A DNA stretch of 64,000 bases from DATARR01 sp034666985 (GTDB lineage Bacteria > Acidobacteriota > Thermoanaerobaculia > Multivoradales > UBA5704): assembly GCA_034666985.1 (NCBI GenBank), contig JAXDKS010000057.1:79257-143256 (forward strand). Direction: 5' to 3'. Every line of letters begins with the position of its first letter. Positions within the stretch are counted from its first letter, which is position 1. The position numbers and the translations under genes are program-made. Below are positions 34,359 to 41,979 of the stretch, piece after piece. A model generated the notes under the pieces. It was not told the origin of the DNA. It did no database searches and saw only the letters and a program-made list of their open reading frames with translations.

Positions 34359-35620
34359 AAAGATCTGGCCTGAACAATCTCCCCCCGCACCCCCTCCCCC
34401 GTCAGCTCCACCAGCTCGACCTCGCTGAAGCGGTTCCACAATCCGGCTCCCTCGGCGCTCAGCACGCGGAGGTAGTTGTCGGTCAAGCCCTGCCCCATGC
34501 CGTCGCGAGGCCTTTCCCAGAGGACGGTCGCCCTCGTTCTCAGGTGGGCGCGCTGAAAGTCCTGGTCGGCGCGGGCGGCGGCGGCGAGCATCCGGTCCAT
34601 CCTCTTCTTCTTGACTTCGGGGGCGACCTGACCGGGCATCGTTTCGGCTTCCGTCCCCTCGCGGGCGGAGTAGGGGAAGACGTGGGCCTTGGCGAAGCGG
34701 GCGGCTTCGACGGTCGTTAGGCTCTCGGCGAATTCCTCGTCGGTCTCGCCGGGGAAGCCCACGATGAGATCGGTGGTGACGGCAACTCCCGGGATGGCGG
34801 CGCGCACCCGGGCGAGGAGGTCGAGGTAGGTCTCGGCCGTGTAGGGACGGCGCATGCGGCGGAGGGTGGCTGTCGCGCCGCTCTGGAGGGAGAGGTGGAG
34901 GTGGCGGCAGAGGCGGCGGTCCGCCCAGAGGTCGAGGAGGCGGTCGTCCAGATCCCAGGGGGCGATCGAGGTCAGGCGCAGGCGGTGGATGTCCGTGCCG
35001 GCGAGGATCGCCCGCACGAGATCCGGGAGTCGATCTCCCTCATGGCGCCAGGCGGAGATCTGGACTCCCGTGATCACCACCTCCCGGTGACCCTCGCGGA
35101 CCCGGGCGCCCACCTCCTCCACCACCTCGGCGAGGGGACGGCTGCGCTGGGCTCCACGAGTGAAGGGGATGATGCAGAAGGCGCAGCGCATGTTGCAACC
35201 GTCCTCGATCTTCACCAGGGCCCGGGTGTGGCCGGCTGGCGCCGGTATGCAGGAAACCGCGCAGGGGACCGGATCGGCCACGGCCGCCTCGGGGAAGGCC
35301 TCGTGAACGCGGGCGAGGAGGTGATCCTTCTCGGCGTTGGGCACCACCAGGTCCACTCCAGCCAGACGCGCCGCCGCCTCCGGCTTCTCCGTGGCCCAGC
35401 AGCCGGTGAGCACGGTACGGAGCCGTCCCCGACCCCGGCCCGCGGCCTTGCGGGAGCTGCGGGCAGCGGCGAGGGTCACCGTGCAGGAGTTGACGACGTG
35501 CAGGTCCGCCTCGGCCAGAGAGGCCACCACCTCGTGGCCGGCGGCGGTGAAATCCCGGCCCAGGCGCTCGATCTCCGCCTGGTTCAATTTGCAGCCGAGG
35601 TTGGTAAAGTGGACGCGCAT
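34355..35620 (-). CDS. mtaB: tRNA (N6-threonylcarbamoyladenosine37-C2)-methylthiotransferase
   Basis: 421 residues from the ATG at 35620 (MRVHFTNLGCKLNQAE). It has the three N-terminal cysteines of the auxiliary cluster (Cys10, Cys46 in NSCTVT, Cys74 in LTGCW) and the radical-SAM cluster CNMRCAFC (Cys142, 146, 149), followed by PFTRGAQRSRPL and the LSLQSG and DLIVGFPGETDEEF motifs. A TRAM-like tail closes it. MtaB converts t6A37 to ms2t6A37 in tRNAs reading ANN codons. The variant KLNQAE after the first Cys separates MtaB from MiaB and RimO. Divergent from the DsbD-like gene, 106 bp apart. Confidence 0.85.
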   Translation of the reverse strand: MRVHFTNLGCKLNQAEIERLGRDFTAAGHEVVASLAEADLHVVNSCTVTLAAARSSRKAAGRGRGRLRTVLTGCWATEKPEAAARLAGVDLVVPNAEKDHLLARVHEAFPEAAVADPVPCAVSCIPAPAGHTRALVKIEDGCNMRCAFCIIPFTRGAQRSRPLAEVVEEVGARVREGHREVVITGVQISAWRHEGDRLPDLVRAILAGTDIHRLRLTSIAPWDLDDRLLDLWADRRLCRHLHLSLQSGATATLRRMRRPYTAETYLDLLARVRAAIPGVAVTTDLIVGFPGETDEEFAESLTTVEAARFAKAHVFPYSAREGTEAETMPGQVAPEVKKKRMDRMLAAAARADQDFQRAHLRTRATVLWERPRDGMGQGLTDNYLRVLSAEGAGLWNRFSEVELVELTGEGVRGEIVQARSL

Positions 35621-35726
35621 GCTCTCCGGGACGCCATGCCGTAAAATTCCTGTAAAGGCTGGGCGTCCGAGGAATTCTAGCCGCGTCCGGCCCGGTTGGG
35701 TTGAGCGCTGGAGCAAACCTCGAACC

Positions 35727-37601
35727 ATGACCGCGCCCAGGATCGCGTTCCTCTCCGCCATCGCAGCCGTCGCCTTGACGCTGCTCGCGCCGCGTCCGGC
35801 CCGCGGCGCTGCCGGCGAGTGGTCGGTCAACGACCAGTCGAAGGTGCGGCTGATCACGGCGTGGAAGGTGGCGCCCAAGAGCGGCGAGATGTGGATGGGG
35901 CTCCAGTTCGCTCTCTCCCCGGGCTGGCACGTCTACTGGAAGAACAGCGGCGATGCCGGCTTCCCCCCGGCGGTGACCTTCCAGCCGGCCGACGTCCTGG
36001 GCAAGCCCGAGCTGCTCTGGCCCACGCCCAGCCGCTTCAACCTGCCGGGCGACCTGGTGGCCTTCGGCTATGAGCGCGAGGTGATCTATCCCGTGCGGGC
36101 CGAGATCAAGCCCAAGCCCGCTGCGGCGCCCACGCCTCCCGGCGGCGAGCAGGCCGCAGCGGGCGACACGAGGCCGGGCGACACGATGACGATCACCGCC
36201 GACCTCGACTACCTGGTCTGCGAGGTCGACTGCGTTCCCCATCGCTGCACCCTCACGGTGGAGCAGCCGGTGGGCGATCCCCCCGAGGCCGATCGGGAGA
36301 TGGCGCAGCTCCTCCAGGGGTACCTGGACCGCCTCCCCCGGAACGTGACGGAGGTGGCGGGGGTGACGACCGGCGCGGTGCTCGACGCCAGCCGTCCAGC
36401 GGCGCCGGAGCTGGAGATCCGCGTCCTCGGGGCTCGGGCCGAGGCGGGAAAGACCGACCTCTTCCTGGAGACGCAGGACGCCCTGGACGCCGGGCGGCCG
36501 CGGATGAAGGTCACCCCCGACGGCCTGGTCTTCCACGTGCCCATGAAGCCGCGCGAGACGAACAAGCCCCTGCCCGCCCGCACGCCCGTCGCCTGGACGA
36601 TCTCCAACCTGCTGGCCAAGGACGGCCACAGCTTCAGCCTCGAGGCCCGGCGTGACGTCGACGTGTGGAGCCGCGGCGGCCCGCCGGCCGCAGGTGCCGG
36701 CGACGGAGAGCCGGCAGCGGCCCCGGGCCGCCTCGCCCGGCTGCTGCTCTCGGCCCTCCTGGGTGGCGCGCTGCTCAATCTGATGCCCCCCGTCCTGGCC
36801 CTCCTGCTGGCCGAGCTGCTGGTGCTGCGGGCAGGCGCCGGTGAGGGGAGCGGCCGGGTGCGGGAGGGAGCGGCGGCGGCGACCACCGGCATCGTGGGCG
36901 CCGCCTGGGGGCTGGCGGCCCTCGCCCTCGCCGCCCACCGCTCCGGGTTGCCGGCCGGCTGGGGAGCGCAGCTCCAGGAGCCGATGCTGGGGGCCGTCCT
37001 CGCCGTGGCCCTGGCGGTGCTGGCCCTCAATCTCTGGGGCGTGATCGAGGTCCCCCTGGCTCTGACGTCTCCGGCGAACGCGGCCGTGGGCACCGGCCGC
37101 CACCTGTTGGCCGGCCTCTTCACCACACCCCTCGCCCTCGCCTGTCCCGTGCCCCTGCTCGACGAGCCCCTGGGCTACGCCCTCACCCGCGGGCCGGTGG
37201 CGGTGGCCGCCTTCTTCGCCGTGGTGGGCTTCGGCCTGGCCCTCCCCTACCTGCTCCTCACCGTCCTGCCCGCGGCGGTGCGCGCCCTGCCGGCGCCGGG
37301 ATCGTGGACGCCGCGGTTGCGCGAGGGGCTCGGTTTCCTGGCCGGCGGGGGGACCTTCTGGGCGCTCTACGCCCTCGCCCACCAGGTGAGCCCCGAGGGG
37401 CTCGCCGGCATCGAGCTCGCCCTGCTCGCCCTGGCCCTGCTCGCCTGGCTGCGGCACCGCCAGGGGAGCGGCCGGGCCCTGCGGACCCTCTTCGCCCTCG
37501 GCCTGCTGGCCTGCGCCGTGGGCATTCCCTGGCTGGCCGGCCACAACCGTGTTCAAAAGACCCCGACGACAGCAACGACCCAACTGAATCCAGGAGGTTG
37601 A
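35727..37601 (+). CDS. DsbD/ScsB-like membrane protein lacking the first core redox cysteine
   Basis: 624 residues from the ATG at 35727, which opens a signal peptide. Residues about 30-330 are the periplasmic DsbD/ScsB N-terminal region (FALSPGWHVYWKNSGDAGFP, and LVCEVDCVPH as the usual cysteine segment). From about 340 the polytopic core follows. Where the family has NLMPC, this protein has LNLMPPVLALLL, so the first core cysteine is Pro. The second is kept in PLALACPVPLL, which aligns with the family TPC-x-x-P site. No C-terminal thioredoxin domain is present. The normal role is electron transfer from cytoplasmic thioredoxin to periplasmic partners; with one core cysteine the standard cycle cannot run. 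It is followed at once by a redoxin whose ribosome-binding site overlaps its stop. Confidence 0.8.
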   Translation: MTAPRIAFLSAIAAVALTLLAPRPARGAAGEWSVNDQSKVRLITAWKVAPKSGEMWMGLQFALSPGWHVYWKNSGDAGFPPAVTFQPADVLGKPELLWPTPSRFNLPGDLVAFGYEREVIYPVRAEIKPKPAAAPTPPGGEQAAAGDTRPGDTMTITADLDYLVCEVDCVPHRCTLTVEQPVGDPPEADREMAQLLQGYLDRLPRNVTEVAGVTTGAVLDASRPAAPELEIRVLGARAEAGKTDLFLETQDALDAGRPRMKVTPDGLVFHVPMKPRETNKPLPARTPVAWTISNLLAKDGHSFSLEARRDVDVWSRGGPPAAGAGDGEPAAAPGRLARLLLSALLGGALLNLMPPVLALLLAELLVLRAGAGEGSGRVREGAAAATTGIVGAAWGLAALALAAHRSGLPAGWGAQLQEPMLGAVLAVALAVLALNLWGVIEVPLALTSPANAAVGTGRHLLAGLFTTPLALACPVPLLDEPLGYALTRGPVAVAAFFAVVGFGLALPYLLLTVLPAAVRALPAPGSWTPRLREGLGFLAGGGTFWALYALAHQVSPEGLAGIELALLALALLAWLRHRQGSGRALRTLFALGLLACAVGIPWLAGHNRVQKTPTTATTQLNPGG

Positions 37602-37602
37602 C

Positions 37603-38217
37603 ATGCGCAGCAAAGCACCCTTCCGCAGGACGCTCCTCGGCCTGGCCGTGATTGGCCTCGTGAGCCTCGCCGCCGTCCCGGCCTTCGCCGGCAGCGCGGT
37701 AGGCGACACGGCCCCCGCCTTCAAGCTCACGGCCATGGACGGCAAAACCTACTCGCTCGCCGAGCTGAAGGGCAAGACGGTGGTGCTCGAATGGGCGAAC
37801 CCGAACTGCCCGGTCTCGTCCCGGCACACGCGGGAGAAGACCATGATCGAGCTGTCCAAGCAGTACGGCGAGGTGGTGTGGCTGGGGATCAACAGCACCA
37901 GCTCCAACAGCGGCGACTACATGAAGCCGGCGGACGAGCTGGCGTGGAACCAGAAGAACGGCATCGCCTATCCCGTGCTGGCCGATCCGACGGGGGCCAT
38001 CGGCCACGCCTACGGCGCCAAGACCACGCCCCACATGTTCATCATCGACAAGGACGGCAAGATCGCCTACAACGGCGCCATCGACGACGATCCCCCGGGC
38101 CGCAAGGCCAGGGCCGAGCGCGTCAACTACGTCGGCCACGGCATCGACGCCGAGAAGGCCGGCAAGAGCCCGGACCCCGCCTCCACCCGTCCGTACGGGT
38201 GCAGCGTCAAATACTGA
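37603..38217 (+). CDS. exported redoxin (AhpC/TSA thioredoxin-fold family)
   Basis: 204 residues, ATG at 37603 with AGGAGG overlapping the stop of the preceding gene, so the two are coupled. A signal peptide (LLGLAVIGLVSLAAVPAFAG) sends it to the periplasm. The fold opens with VGDTAPAFKLTAMDGKTYSL and the active site is WANPNCPVSSRH: one Cys and no CxxC, as in peroxiredoxin-like redoxins. TTPHMFIIDKDGKIAYNGAI gives the cis-Pro loop, and the chain ends TRPYGCSVKY with a second Cys that could resolve the first. Probable partner of the DsbD-like protein. A terminator follows 45 bp downstream. Confidence 0.85.
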   Translation: MRSKAPFRRTLLGLAVIGLVSLAAVPAFAGSAVGDTAPAFKLTAMDGKTYSLAELKGKTVVLEWANPNCPVSSRHTREKTMIELSKQYGEVVWLGINSTSSNSGDYMKPADELAWNQKNGIAYPVLADPTGAIGHAYGAKTTPHMFIIDKDGKIAYNGAIDDDPPGRKARAERVNYVGHGIDAEKAGKSPDPASTRPYGCSVKY

Positions 38218-38262
38218 TCCAAGTACTGATCCAAATACGGATCGACGCGACATAGCGCGCAG

Positions 38263-38294
38263 AAAGGCCCGGGAGAGCCCTCTCCCGGGCCTTT
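38263..38294. terminator. intrinsic terminator after the redoxin gene
   Basis: A 14-bp perfect stem (AAAGGCCCGGGAGA with TCTCCCGGGCCTTT) and a 4-base loop. The T run is short, but the stem is very strong; it separates the redoxin unit from the following kinase module. Confidence 0.75.
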
Positions 38295-38316
38295 CCCCGT
38301 CGCGTCGCGCCGCGCC

Positions 38317-38346
38317 TTGACGCTCCGTTTCGCCTTGACTTAGAAT
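38317..38346 (+). promoter_or_regulatory. promoter of kinase module 1
   Basis: TTGACG (38317-38322), an 18-bp spacer, TAGAAT (38341-38346); the start codon is 95 bp further on. The same -35 and spacer length recur before module 2. Confidence 0.6.
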
Positions 38347-38440
38347 CATAGCCGTTCGCAAAACATTCTTTGCTCTGAAGTTGCAATCGACTGCGCGCGC
38401 GCCCAGGCTCTCATCTGTTGAACAATCCGGGAGGGATTCA

Positions 38441-38755
38441 ATGCCGAACAAGAAAGAAGGTCTCATGGTGCAGGCTGTCTTCGCCTTCGCGCAGGGCTGC
38501 GGAGACGCACAGATCGACGAAGACGCCGGCGAGTGGTTCTACCAAGAGTATTATCCCTGGATTGACAAGAAGAAGAAGGACGGCGAGAGCCCGCAGGACG
38601 TATGGGCCGTTCAGGGGAAGAGCTTTCTAGGCAAGTTCAAGGAGATCGGACGCCGGGCGGCGCAGGGCGGAGCCGTCAAGAAGCAGGCTCTCATCGATGC
38701 TTCCCGTGCTGTCCAGCAGGAGTCCGAGTGTCCTTTCTGCCCAGACAAGCCTTGA
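38441..38755 (+). CDS. small soluble protein of kinase module 1 (unknown family)
   Basis: 104 residues, ATG at 38441 with GGGAGGG upstream. It is paralogous to the gene at 41634-41960: both share KEGLM/QEGIM then VQAVFAFAQG/AQIWVAFGQG, a middle helix pair around FKEIGRRAAQGGA / DRIRAIGSLAAAKAVLAG, and a Cys-Pro-containing tail (SECPFCPDKP / TELCPPPP). This copy is rich in Lys and Glu and has a CPFC pair near the end. No signal peptide or membrane segment. No known domain is recognised. Its stop lies 25 bp before the kinase start, so the two are an operon. It may be a ligand, substrate or adaptor of that kinase, by inference from the conserved pairing. Confidence 0.7.
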   Translation: MPNKKEGLMVQAVFAFAQGCGDAQIDEDAGEWFYQEYYPWIDKKKKDGESPQDVWAVQGKSFLGKFKEIGRRAAQGGAVKKQALIDASRAVQQESECPFCPDKP

Positions 38756-38780
38756 GCCGGAGCCAAGGGCGGGCGATGTC

Positions 38781-41450
38781 TTGAAAAGCAGTCCCTGGGC
38801 GCGCCTCCTCATGGCGCTGACCGCCCTCAAGGTGCTGGGGGCGGCGGCGGGGTTCGCCTGGGGTGGGAACGTCCCTGCCGAGGGGGCTCCGGGCACCGTG
38901 CTTTCGCCCGGGGTCCTCCTTATCATCATGCTGGCGTTCGCGGCGGTGGGGCTGTTCCTCCTCACCTCCGGCTACGGCGACGATCGCGCCTGGGATCTCG
39001 GCGCCTTTTTCCTGATCCTGGCGACCCCGTTCGCCAACCGGCCGTTGCTGGCCCTCGCCAAGGGGGCCCCGCCGGCCTGGGCCTGGCCCGCCCTCGGCCT
39101 CTACGTCGCCGCGTCGGACGCCTTCCTGGCCTTCTATCTCTGGTCGTTCACCCAGAAGTTCCCCAACAGCGTCTCATCGTTCCGGGTGCAGCGGCTCCTC
39201 ACCTGGGGACGCCAGGGGGCCCTGGCGGCCGGTTTCGCCGGTTTCGCCTGGCAGCTCGCCCGGCTGCTGGTCCGGCTCGGCACGGCGGCGACGCCGGCAG
39301 GGCTGGTTCCCCCGAAGCCCAGCTATGAATATTACGGGCCTCTGCTGCTGCTCACCATCCCGGCCTTCATCATGCTCCTCTGGCGCACCCGGGGGGCGGC
39401 CGGCGAGGAGGGGAGGCGTGCCCGTCTCTTCGTGGCCGCCCTGGTGGCGGGCATCGCCCCTCTCTTCCTCGACATCATCGCAGAGTCGATCGTCCCCCCT
39501 TACAAGGACTACTCGGACCGCGGGTTCCGCGAGCTGATCTCGCGGGCCCTGCTCTTCCCGTGCCTGCTGACCGTCCCCTTCACCACCACCTACGCCGTGG
39601 TGGTGGCCCACCTGCTCAACGTCAAGCTCATCGCCCGCCGCGCCCTGGAGTACGCCCTGGCCCGGTACTCGGCGATCGGCCTCGCGCTGGTGCCGATCGC
39701 GGCGATCCTGCTCTACCTCCGTGAGCACCAGCAGGAAAGGCTGGATCAGATCCTCGCCGGCCCTCACGTGCTGCTTCTCGGCTCCTCCGCCGTGGTAGGC
39801 ATCGCGGCGCTGCGCTACCGCCGGACGCTCCTCGACGCCATCGACCGGCACTTCTTCCGCGAGCAGTACGACGCCCGCCAGACCCTGACGCTGCTGGTGG
39901 AGCGCATCCGCGCCACCAGCAGCGTGCTGGACCTCGCCAACCTGCTGTGCCGGGAGGCGGACCTCGCCCTCCACCCCGAGAGCGTGTCGCTGATGGCCTT
40001 CGAGCCCCGTTCGGGGCTGCTGGCCGATCCCAAGGTGCGGGGCCGGCGGCTGGACGCCTCCTCGTCGCTCGCCTCCCTCGTCGCCAGTGCCAGCGAGCCG
40101 CTGGCGGTGGATCTCGAGGATCCCCGCTCGCCGCTCGCCAAGCTGCCGGACAAGGACCGCCACTGGCTGGTGGACAGCGGCTTCCGCCTGGTGGCGCCCA
40201 TCCTCGCCCGCGACGGTTCGCTGCTGGGGATGATCGGCCTCGGGGAGAAGAAGAGCGGCCTCCCCTTCTTCAAGGAGGACCGGCAGCTCCTGCGGGCCAT
40301 CGGCAGCAGCGCCGCCTGGGTGCTGGAGCTGGAGCAGAGCCGCTCCACCGGCTCCTCGCACCGGAGCTGGCAGGACCCGGTGGACCGGGAGAGCGCCCTG
40401 CCCTTCCCGGAGCCGGCGGCCACCACCGCCGAGCTGGCCAGGGAGTGCCCCCACTGCGGCCGGCTGTACGCCTCCTTCACGGTGTTCTGCAGCCACTGCA
40501 GCCGCCGCCTGGAGGCTTCCCACGTGCCTTACGTGCTGCCCTCGAAGTTCCGTTTCGAGCGGCGCATCGGCACCGGTGGCATGGGAGTGGTGTACCGCGG
40601 CACCGACCTCGCGCTCGGCCGGCCGGTGGCGGCGAAGACCCTGCGCCGCGTCTCGCCCGAGGACGCCATGCGGCTGCGCCGCGAGGCGCGGACGGCGGCG
40701 GCGGTCTCCCATCCCCACCTGGCGCCGGTGTACGGCATGGAGACCTGGCAGGGCACTCCCATCCTGGTCATGGAGCTGCTCGAGGGGGGCACCCTCGCCC
40801 AGCGCATCGAAAAGGGGCGGCTCGAGGCCGCCGAGACGGTGGAGCTGGGGCTCGCCATGGCCGAGGCCCTGGAGCATCTCCATGCCTCGGACATCCTCCA
40901 CCGCGACATCAAGCCGAGCAACATCGGCTACACCCGGGACGGCGTGCCCAAGCTCATGGACTTCGGCATCGCCCGCGTCATGTTCGACCTGCGCCGCGAC
41001 ACCGAGATGCCCTCGCCGGCCGATCCGGAGGACGACTCGGCGCTGCCGCCCACCTCGATCTGGCACCACACGCCCACCTCGGCCACGGCCTCCAAGCAGC
41101 TCGTGGGCACCCTCTCCTACCTCTCGCCCGAAGCGCTGATCGGCCAGCCGGCGGACACCTCCTTCGATCTCTGGGGTCTGGCCATCGTCCTCTACGAGTG
41201 CCTGCTGGGCCGCAAGATCTTCAGCGGCGGTGACATGCATCAGCTCATGAACCGCATCCGCCACGGCCGCGTCCCCGAGTTCGCGCAGGTGCTGCCCGAG
41301 CACGACGCGTTGCTGGGCGACTTCTTCCGCTCGGCCCTCCACCGCACCATCACCCGCCGGCCGGCGAGCGCCCGCGAGCTGCGGGAGCGCCTGGCCGCCG
41401 TGCGCCTGCGCCTCCTGCCGGAGCCGGCCGGGGCGCGATCGATCACCTAA
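38781..41450 (+). CDS. polytopic membrane GAF-zinc-ribbon Ser/Thr protein kinase, module 1
   Basis: 889 residues from a TTG at 38781, chosen because the paralogue begins at the equivalent place; the frame is open upstream inside the small gene and the start is uncertain. About ten hydrophobic helices fill residues 5-370, then a GAF-like domain (about 385-545, with LVDSGFRLVAPILARDGSLL and GLGEKKSGLPFF). A zinc ribbon follows (CPHCG and FCSHC, about 556-573), then a kinase domain (about 588-870): GTGGMGVVY, VAAKTLRR, HRDIKPSN, DFGIA, and SPEAL in place of APE. All catalytic residues are present, so it should be active. The kinase is at the C-terminus, cytoplasmic, after the sensor parts; most bacterial receptor kinases have the reverse order. 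Confidence 0.85.
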   Translation: MKSSPWARLLMALTALKVLGAAAGFAWGGNVPAEGAPGTVLSPGVLLIIMLAFAAVGLFLLTSGYGDDRAWDLGAFFLILATPFANRPLLALAKGAPPAWAWPALGLYVAASDAFLAFYLWSFTQKFPNSVSSFRVQRLLTWGRQGALAAGFAGFAWQLARLLVRLGTAATPAGLVPPKPSYEYYGPLLLLTIPAFIMLLWRTRGAAGEEGRRARLFVAALVAGIAPLFLDIIAESIVPPYKDYSDRGFRELISRALLFPCLLTVPFTTTYAVVVAHLLNVKLIARRALEYALARYSAIGLALVPIAAILLYLREHQQERLDQILAGPHVLLLGSSAVVGIAALRYRRTLLDAIDRHFFREQYDARQTLTLLVERIRATSSVLDLANLLCREADLALHPESVSLMAFEPRSGLLADPKVRGRRLDASSSLASLVASASEPLAVDLEDPRSPLAKLPDKDRHWLVDSGFRLVAPILARDGSLLGMIGLGEKKSGLPFFKEDRQLLRAIGSSAAWVLELEQSRSTGSSHRSWQDPVDRESALPFPEPAATTAELARECPHCGRLYASFTVFCSHCSRRLEASHVPYVLPSKFRFERRIGTGGMGVVYRGTDLALGRPVAAKTLRRVSPEDAMRLRREARTAAAVSHPHLAPVYGMETWQGTPILVMELLEGGTLAQRIEKGRLEAAETVELGLAMAEALEHLHASDILHRDIKPSNIGYTRDGVPKLMDFGIARVMFDLRRDTEMPSPADPEDDSALPPTSIWHHTPTSATASKQLVGTLSYLSPEALIGQPADTSFDLWGLAIVLYECLLGRKIFSGGDMHQLMNRIRHGRVPEFAQVLPEHDALLGDFFRSALHRTITRRPASARELRERLAAVRLRLLPEPAGARSIT

Positions 41451-41487
41451 ACACAACCGCTGGGTTTCGTTTCTTTCCTGCTGAAGC

Positions 41488-41517
41488 TTGACGAGGCGGG
41501 AATTCCGGGCGTATGAT
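41488..41517 (+). promoter_or_regulatory. promoter of kinase module 2
   Basis: TTGACG (41488-41493), an 18-bp spacer, TATGAT (41512-41517); the small gene starts 117 bp later. It begins 38 bp after the module 1 kinase stop, so module 2 can be expressed on its own. Confidence 0.65.
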
Positions 41518-41633
41518 CGTCTCTATCTGTAACATTGCTGGTTTGCCTTTGATCCGTTGTGATTGTCCGGCGCCCCGTTCGGTGACGGCGGTCCAACAAC
41601 CGGGCGACGCTTTGCGCCCAAGGAGAGAAAACC

Positions 41634-41960
41634 ATGGCATATACGCAGGAGGGAATCATGGCCCAGATCTGGGTCGCCTTCGGCCAGGGAGCCGGCGCGA
41701 TCCGCGTCTCGCAGGACGCGGCGCTGGAGTTGCGCCGCTGGTACTTCGACGCCATCACGCCTCAGATCGTCGACACGAGATGGGCGACGGATGGGGTGCA
41801 GGTGCTGGACCGCATCCGCGCCATCGGCAGCTTGGCGGCGGCGAAGGCGGTCCTGGCCGGCTCTACGGCGATCTCGACGGGGGACGTCTACGATTCGGCG
41901 ACCACGGTGCAGCTCACCTCGGACACCGAGCTGTGCCCGCCGCCGCCGATCCGGCTCTGA
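41634..41960 (+). CDS. small soluble protein of kinase module 2 (unknown family)
   Basis: 108 residues, ATG at 41634 with AAGGAGAG upstream. It is the paralogue of the protein at 38441-38755 (shared QEGIM-x-Q-x-WVAFGQGAG opening and a Cys-Pro tail) but more acidic and Ala-rich, and it has lost the CPFC pair (CPPPP instead). Predicted soluble, alpha/beta, with no export signal. It sits 19 bp before its kinase. Divergence between the two small proteins is visibly larger than between the two kinases, as would be expected if each carries specificity for its own partner. Confidence 0.68.
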   Translation: MAYTQEGIMAQIWVAFGQGAGAIRVSQDAALELRRWYFDAITPQIVDTRWATDGVQVLDRIRAIGSLAAAKAVLAGSTAISTGDVYDSATTVQLTSDTELCPPPPIRL

Positions 41961-41979
41961 GGCCTCGCATGGCGGAGGC

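Noticed and set aside
35040..37745. 901-codon minus-strand frame across the DsbD-like gene
   Set aside because: Low-complexity antisense shadow (Gly/Gln/Arg/Glu-rich) of the DsbD-like and MtaB genes.
38218..38250. Short direct repeats (CTGATCCAA type) after the redoxin gene
   Set aside because: Too short and few to support an element.
39174..41456. 760-codon minus-strand frame across kinase 1
   Set aside because: Antisense to a kinase with all catalytic motifs; no protein-like features.
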